Source of the DNA: Macrotis lagotis
Taxonomy: Eukaryota > Chordata > Mammalia > Peramelemorphia > Peramelidae
Direction of reading: 5' to 3'
Assembly (NCBI RefSeq): GCF_037893015.1
Contig: NC_133661.1
Span: 189,547,991 to 189,611,990 of the forward strand
Length of the DNA: 64,000 bases
The stretch's first letter is position 1; every line of letters starts with the position of its first letter. Below are positions 58,722-64,000 of the stretch, in pieces. The notes beneath the pieces are model-generated. The model had not been told where the DNA came from. It was given only the letters and a program-made list of their open reading frames with translations, and ran no database searches. Made by a program: the position numbers and the translations under genes.

Positions 58722-59288
58722 ATGACAAGAATTGCCTTGGCCCCAGTTTGGGGTTATTTGATTATTGAAGAAGATTTTAATGTTGCACAAGGAGTTTTTG
58801 CTTTAGCTGGCCTAACTGATTTGTTGGATGGATTTATTGCTAGAAATTGGGCCAACCAGAAACCAGCATTCAGAAGTGCCTTTGACCCACCTGCTGATAA
58901 AATTCTCATCAGTGCCCTTTATATTAGCTTGACATGTGCAGATCTTATTCCAGTTTCACTTACTTACATGATTATTGCAAGAGATATAGTACTGATTGCT
59001 GCCAATTTTTACATGAGATACAGAACTCTACCATCACCACGAATTCTTGCTAGATATTTCAATCCTTGCTATGCCACTGCTAGGTTAAAGCCAACACTCA
59101 TCAGTAAGGTGAATACAGCAGTTCAGTTACTGTTAGTGGCAGCTTCTTTGGCAGATCCAGTTTTCAATTATGTTGACAGCATTTATGTTCAAATACTTTG
59201 GTGTTTTACAGCTTTCACCACAACTGCATCAGCCTACAGTTATTGTCATTATGGCCAGAAAACAGTCCAGGTGAAAAAAGGCAAATAA
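58722..59288 (+). other. Open 188-codon segment of the CRLS1 retrocopy
   Basis: This is the longest open piece of the retrocopy. Its own ATG (58,722) equals an internal methionine of the parent (LSMTRI). Motif positions: [16 protein letters not shown] at residues 31-46, then [14 protein letters not shown] at 47-60. The parent-type sequence there is, from memory of human CRLS1, RSALGSALDPLADK. The downstream hydrophobic segments ([53 protein letters not shown]) are intact. The tail is KTVQVKKGK. Treat it as part of the pseudogene unless expression is shown. Confidence 0.7.
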
Positions 59289-60151
59289 ATGTCATCCATC
59301 ATTATTATCTGGGAAGCAGCCAGACATCATTTACATCAGAACCAGCTGGTAATCTACAAGACTCTCCCTTTTTTGTTAGTTTGGGAAAGACTTTATCAAA
59401 ACATAAACCATGTCAGTATCATCCCAAGTGAAGTCCAGTGCAGTGAAATTAAGCTTAAGTCATGTACTGTACATATATGGAATTTTCCAATGTATTTTTA
59501 AATAAAAATATAATTTGGAATTTTTTAATCTTAGATTTCTTAAAAGTAATTAAAATTAGTCAATTTTGAAGTTTTTAAAGAAATATTTCCAGAAAAATAG
59601 CCTATATCCAGGTTCCCTTTTTACATTAAGTAGAATTTTCATTGTTAAGAAAGCACTGACAAAAATCAGTGAAAGAGAAGGAAATTAGATTCAATGTGAA
59701 TTTACATTCAACTTGGGTAAATAATTTTATTTTTCAAATCTCTGATCTGTAACAGTTAATCTGGATATGTCATTTGTTAAGAATGGTGATATGAATGACA
59801 AGCTAAATTATAAAGGGATTAAATGAAGTGTGTTTTGAAAATAAGGTCAAACACATAATGGAATTCATATTGTTTTTAGTCTTCCAAAATCTTTGATGCC
59901 TAATAGTTTATTTATTATTTATTTCAGGATAATGAGTAACAGAATAGTTAAACTTAACATAGGGGAGGACATATTACTGTTTGCTACCTAAGGATCAATG
60001 ATTACTTTATGACTTTGCACTATGTTTCTAAAATAGACAAGTTTTCATAATATTAGAACTTGTGTTCATGTGATATTATAAATAATAATTTAAAAGATTT
60101 GTATTTTTCCAAGTTTTTTTAAACTTCTGGAAATATTGTTTTCAAGAAGAT

Positions 60152-60180
60152 AATAAAGGAATAAAATAGTAGGGAAAAAA
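60152..60180 (+). terminator. Poly(A) signal and poly(A) remnant of the retrocopy
   Basis: AATAAA at 60,152-60,157 is followed about 17 bases later by AGGGAAAAAA and then the right target-site duplication. Another AATAAA at 59,501-59,506 may be an alternative upstream signal of the parent gene. Confidence 0.7.
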
Positions 60181-60191
60181 GGATGGTGGTG
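60178..60191 (+). repeat. Right target-site duplication of the CRLS1 retrocopy
   Basis: AAAGGATGGTGGTG, identical to 58,066-58,079. The first three A residues could equally belong to the poly(A) remnant, leaving at least 11 unambiguous bases. Confidence 0.85.
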
Positions 60192-61305
60192 TCATCAATG
60201 AAAAATGATTTGAGAGATATGAGTTCTGTCATATTCATGCTGATTCTGAGAGGCCTTTGAGAGAGAGAGGTAGTGATGTCTAAATAATAACTGCTAGCAC
60301 AATACTTTTTAAAGAGTCATTTATTTGCATGATGTCTTTAAAGATCATTGGTCTTGAAGTCAGAATTGTTGGTCCTTTTAAACATGATTCATTATTCATT
60401 TTCCCTATTTTGAAGTCCTTTTTATCATGTCTTTTAAAAATGATGTTAACTTAATTTTGTTGACTTGCTTTAAAAAATAACATTGTTGATTAAGCTGAGG
60501 AAATTGTGGAGTTTAAGATAATATAATCACTGGGATCTTAATAAATATCTGTGGAGTGAAGCACTTATTACAAAAGATATTTACTTATTTACCTATTTTT
60601 ATTGATGGCAGCACCAGTCTTTCAGGCAGTAGGTTTGCAGTTTGGAAGACATCATTGAAATTTTCCTCTCATTTAATTCTAATATCACCTTAATTTCCTT
60701 ATCTTGTCAATTCCACTCTCACAAAATTACTGGCATTTTCCCTCCATTCACAGAATCTATGTCTTAAACTACCTAAGATTATTTATTTCAGTGATTGTAA
60801 TTCTAGAACACAGCATTTAGTAAAATTTTATTAATGACTAGAGAATAATATAATATTTATGTAGTCCTTCAGTGTTTCCAAAGTATATAAAATGCATTAA
60901 GTCATTTGATCCATCAGACTACTGGACTTTTCAAATTTCAAAATCACTAAATCACATTTCCCTGAACCATCAAAAGCCTCCTTAACTGTTGTTCCCCAAT
61001 TCATCTTCATTAAAAAAAATATCAGAATGAATAATGCTAGACCCTGAAGTAAATGAGCAAAATTATGAACAGTATTAAGGAAAAATAAGTAAGGAACTTG
61101 TTGAGCTAGATAAGAATAGTTGGAATTGCTGACTGAGAGGTTGTTTTTCATTGGTTTATAGAAAATTTGGGTCTTGAGACCCACTGATATATGCAGCATT
61201 TACTCAACTTTTCAGGAGTCTTGTTAAAATAAAAAGAATTGACTAGACTTTTTAACTTAGTCATCAAATATTTTTAATGGAATTTATATTCTTAATATTT
61301 ATGTA

Positions 61306-61308
<3 letters not shown>
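60192..61308. other. Intergenic stretch, nothing recognised
   Basis: AT-rich, no gene-like frame, no repeat that I can name. Confidence 0.35.

Positions 61309-61338
<30 letters not shown>
61309..61338. repeat. (TA)n microsatellite
   Basis: Pure TA run at the edge of an L1 3'-end fragment. Confidence 0.9.
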
Positions 61339-61339
<1 letters not shown>

Positions 61340-61340
<1 letters not shown>

Positions 61341-61860
61341 CAATGGAAATTTATCTCCTCTCTCTGCTACCTCACATCTGCCTGCCATTAAAATGTGTGT
61401 GTTGCATGTTACAAGCTTGTATATTCAAGCAATTCTCATATTAGTCATATCCAAAACAAGTCTCATTCTTGGTTCTACGTCCTTCAGTATTTCGTTAAGA
61501 AAAATGTAACATCCTTCATCAATAATCCTCTGAAATCATGATTCATCATTATATTAATTCAGTTTCTAATTATTTCAAAGATTTTTATATCTGCTGTATA
61601 AATTGTTCTCTTATTTCTGTTCAATTTCCTCTGTGTTGTTCATATATGACTTCCCAGTTTGCTCTCAAACAAGTCCGTTTCTCCTTTCTTACAGCATAAT
61701 ATTATTCCATAATTAATTCAGTTATTTCCAAGTGCATAATACCCCATCAGATTGTCATTTTTTGCCCTCAAAAAGGATAATGAATATTTTGATACAACTT
61801 TAGAGTTTGTTATGGTAGCATCAACTCTTCCATTGTTTTACTCTTCCTACTCTCTTTTTG
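61340..61860 (-). mobile_element. Old L1 3'-end fragment (tentative)
   Basis: The series ATATCCAAAACAAGTCTCATTC, then CAGCATAATATTATTCCATAATT, then ACCCCATCAGATTGTC has the order of the L1 3' UTR (compare 35.2-35.4 kb). Diverged. Confidence 0.45.
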
Positions 61861-62081
61861 CCTTCCATTTCCCTCTTATTCACTTCTATCTGATACCTTG
61901 AGTTTTTTAAGACAAGGTTTGTAACTCTCATATATCCATTCTTCTCTAGCTCTCATTTTTTATACATTTTTTCTTTGGATTTATCACTTTATCAATAAAA
62001 AAATTTTGAAATCTTTCAAAAACTCTTGCTTTATCACTTCCAGGAATTCAAGATAAAGTTGTACCCAAACTACTTTCTGTC

Positions 62082-62085
<4 letters not shown>

Positions 62086-62176
<91 letters not shown>
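62086..62176. repeat. (GT)n-(GA)n compound microsatellite
   Basis: Pure GT (62,086-62,137) switching abruptly to pure GA (62,138-62,176). Confidence 0.97.
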
Positions 62177-62179
<3 letters not shown>

Positions 62180-62456
62180 TGCTCATAGATATTTTGGGTT
62201 CATTGATATCTGCATGAATTTCTTGAGCTTCTCTATTATTAAAACAACTTCTATTTGGTGGGATTATTTTTTCTTTGCTTACTCTTCTATCCTACATCCT
62301 AACTTCAGATTTTACATTAGGGTTGGACTCTGGGAATTTTAGAATGGAAGTTTGTGTTGATCTTATTTCTGCTAGGGTTCACTGATAATTGTTTCAAGAT
62401 CTCAGGGTTAGCTCAACCTGGGGAACTGAAAGTATTAGATGTCCCCAATGTAGTCT

Positions 62457-63320
62457 GAATAAAACAGTTCATAAAGTTGAGGAGAAGAATGTTTTAAAAA
62501 GCAGAATTGGCCAGATGGAAAAAAGAGATAAGAAAGCTCTCTGAGGAAAACAAATCCTTCAGATGTAGAATGGAACTAAAGGAAGCTTCTGACTTTAGGA
62601 GAAGTCAAGACACAATACTTCAAAATAAAAAGAATGAAAAATTAGAAGAAAATGTGAAACATCCCATGGAAAAAAACAACTGATCTGGAGAAGAGATTCA
62701 GGAAAGATAATTTAAAAATTATTGGGATACCTGAAAGTCATGATCAGGAAAAGAGCCTTGACATCAGTTTAACATAAGTCCTACAGGAAATTTCCCAGAT
62801 ATCCTAGAAGCAGAGGGTAAAATAGAAATTGAGAAAATCCACTGATCTCTCCTGGAAAGATATCCCAAAAAACCCCAGGGATATTATAGGCAAGTTCCAG
62901 AACTCCTAAGTGAAAGAGAAAATAATACAAGGAGCCAGAAGGACACAATTCAAATATCATGGAGCTGCGGTCATGATCACACAACTTAGCAGCAACTACA
63001 TTAAAGGTTCATAGGGCTTGGAATATAATATTCCAGAAGGCAAAAGAGCTTGGAATGCAAACAAGAAACAAAGACTCAGCAAAACTGAAGTCCTCTTCCA
63101 GGGAAAAAGATGGACTTTCAATGAACCAGGGGAATTTCAAATGTTCCTGTTAAAATAGCCATAGCTGATCAGAAAGTTTGATCTTCAAATACAGGACTCA
63201 AGTGAAGCATAGAGAGTGTAGGAGAAGGCTAAAATATGAAGGACTTAATGAAGATGAACTACAGGTATTCCAGCATAGAAAAATGATACTAATGTGATCT
63301 GAACCAGAGTAAAGCCTTAT
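62457..63320 (+). mobile_element. HAL1-like LINE fragment, truncated at both ends
   Basis: Collinear with the minus-strand HAL1-like element at 15.9-16.7 kb. It starts within the coiled coil (ATAAAACAGTTCATAAAGTT) and continues through GCAGAATTGGCCAGATGG, ATTATTGGGATACCTGAAAG, TATCCTAGAAGCAGAGGG and TTCAATGAACCAGGGGAATT. It runs past the end of ORF1 to about 63,320. By eye the two copies agree at well over 80% of bases. It has several stops, so it is inactive. Confidence 0.75.
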
Positions 63321-63888
63321 TGATTACCCCTGATTTGAGATTTGCAAGTTCATGATCTGAGCTAAAGTGTGACTTTAGCCTATTCATGAATTCATCCCCA
63401 TGAGTTATCTGAAAAATCCATAGTTTCAGAGTCACAGAATCAAAAATTATTCTTTGTTTTAGTATTCTAATTTTTGTTATTATTCTGTAGTCTGGAGAAG
63501 TTGATGAAATTGATAATGAGTTGTGATCCTATATGCTTTTGGACTTGTTTTTCTATTAGTTAATATATCAACCAGAGTTCCTTGCCAAGGAACTCATTCC
63601 ACCTTAGTTCTAAATTTATTCCCTGTTTTCTTTTAGATTTGGGACTTGAAGCTGAGTGTTGGACTACCAAGTTACCAGTTGGTTACCTTGTAATGCCTTG
63701 AAATGAGTCTGGGAATCAGGTACCTCTTTTTCCTGCAATATAAAATTTTTCTCTTCTTTGATGCTCTCTGTTTTCATCACTCCAATTTAACATAACTATT
63801 GTCCACATATCTCTTTCTCCTTCTGCCAACATAAAGAAAAAATAATTCACTGTGAATTTTCTTGTATTTATTACATAAAGATTCATTT
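63321..63888. other. Intergenic stretch, nothing recognised
   Basis: No gene-like frame and no repeat that I can name. Confidence 0.35.
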
Positions 63889-64000
63889 AGGGGGATGCTA
63901 GGTGGCACAGTGGATAGAGCACTGACCCTGCAGTCAGAAGTACCTGAGTTCAAATCCAGTCTCAGAAACTTAATAATTACCTAGCTATGTGGCCTTGGGA
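63889..64000 (+). mobile_element. WSINE1-like SINE, cut by the window edge
   Basis: Near-consensus plus-strand copy (ATGCTAGGTGGCACAGTGG, GACCCTGCAGTCAGAAGTACC, ACTTAATAATTACCTAGC) that continues beyond the window. Confidence 0.9.

Larger units (their letters stand above)
58080..60177 (+). pseudogene. CRLS1: Processed retrocopy of cardiolipin synthase (CRLS1)
   Basis: CRLS1 joins CDP-diacylglycerol and phosphatidylglycerol to make cardiolipin in the mitochondrial inner membrane (family knowledge). This copy has no introns, a 5' UTR from 58,080, and a start at ATG 58,273 (MLAAWLSRGSRG). The low-complexity N-terminus is spread over two frames; the C-run at 58,340-58,350 is a likely shift point. 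Just before the catalytic part the copy reads PYENS, stop, TIPN, stop, LSMTRI, where the parent should have YENPWTIPNMLSMTRI, so two in-frame stops separate the targeting region from the enzyme domain. From ATG 58,722 to 59,288 a frame of 188 codons is open and covers almost the whole CDP-alcohol phosphatidyltransferase domain. D33, D36, G37, A40, R41, D55 and D59 of the motif are kept, but the conserved glycine is Arg51. The 3' UTR (about 0.9 kb) ends in AATAAA at 60,152-60,157, a short A run, then the target-site duplication. The retrocopy looks fairly young. The protein would lack a mitochondrial presequence, so function is unlikely but transcription is not excluded. Confidence 0.93.

Noticed and set aside
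1-64000. CRISPR arrays, bacterial operons, rRNA or true tRNA genes
   Set aside because: Spaced direct repeats here are SINEs or microsatellites. The tRNA-like heads of SINEs lack a full cloverleaf context and are counted as SINEs.

Overview
The window looks like AT-rich intergenic DNA from a marsupial, probably an Australian one. The evidence is the many copies of a tRNA-headed SINE of the WSINE1 type (head GGCTAGGTGGTGCAGTGG, body ACTTAATAATTACCTAGCT), Mar1-type CORE-SINEs, L1 elements with a long 3' UTR, and short L1-related elements that carry ORF1 without a reverse transcriptase (HAL1-like). Species assignment is inference; I could not align to any library. Gene content is very low. It consists of one intact olfactory receptor gene of the OR4 type (11,648-12,610, +), one decayed OR4-type pseudogene (49,973-50,895, +), and one full processed retrocopy of the mitochondrial cardiolipin synthase gene CRLS1 (about 58,080-60,177, +). 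Everything else is repeats, microsatellites or unassigned intergenic sequence. Layout: 1-11.6 kb holds old L1 pieces and scattered SINEs. 11.6-12.9 kb is the olfactory receptor exon, with its splice acceptor and poly(A) signals. 14.4-17.75 kb has two SINEs around an (ATG)n array, followed by a complete HAL1-like element on the minus strand. 19.5-26.1 kb is a probable decayed LTR retroelement (fossil), cut at its right edge by a plus-strand HAL1-like element (26.1-28.6 kb). 29.0-33.86 kb is a nearly complete but dead L1 on the minus strand. 34.8-36.0 kb holds L1 3' ends. 36.7-40.7 kb is a plus-strand L1 with ORF1 and the endonuclease part of ORF2. 42.3-49.6 kb is a pile of minus-strand L1s broken up by SINEs and microsatellites. 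49.97-50.9 kb is the OR pseudogene. 56.9-57.8 kb is another L1 3' end. 58.1-60.2 kb is the CRLS1 retrocopy. 61.3-61.9 and 62.46-63.3 kb are further LINE fragments. A SINE runs off the right edge. No operon-like logic applies. The two OR loci lie on the same strand and belong to the same family, as expected at the edge of an OR cluster. The most striking object is the CRLS1 retrocopy. It has matching 14-bp target-site duplications, a retained CpG-dense 5' region set in AT-rich DNA, and a 188-codon open stretch covering the catalytic domain. It also has two stops just upstream of that stretch and an arginine in place of the conserved motif glycine.
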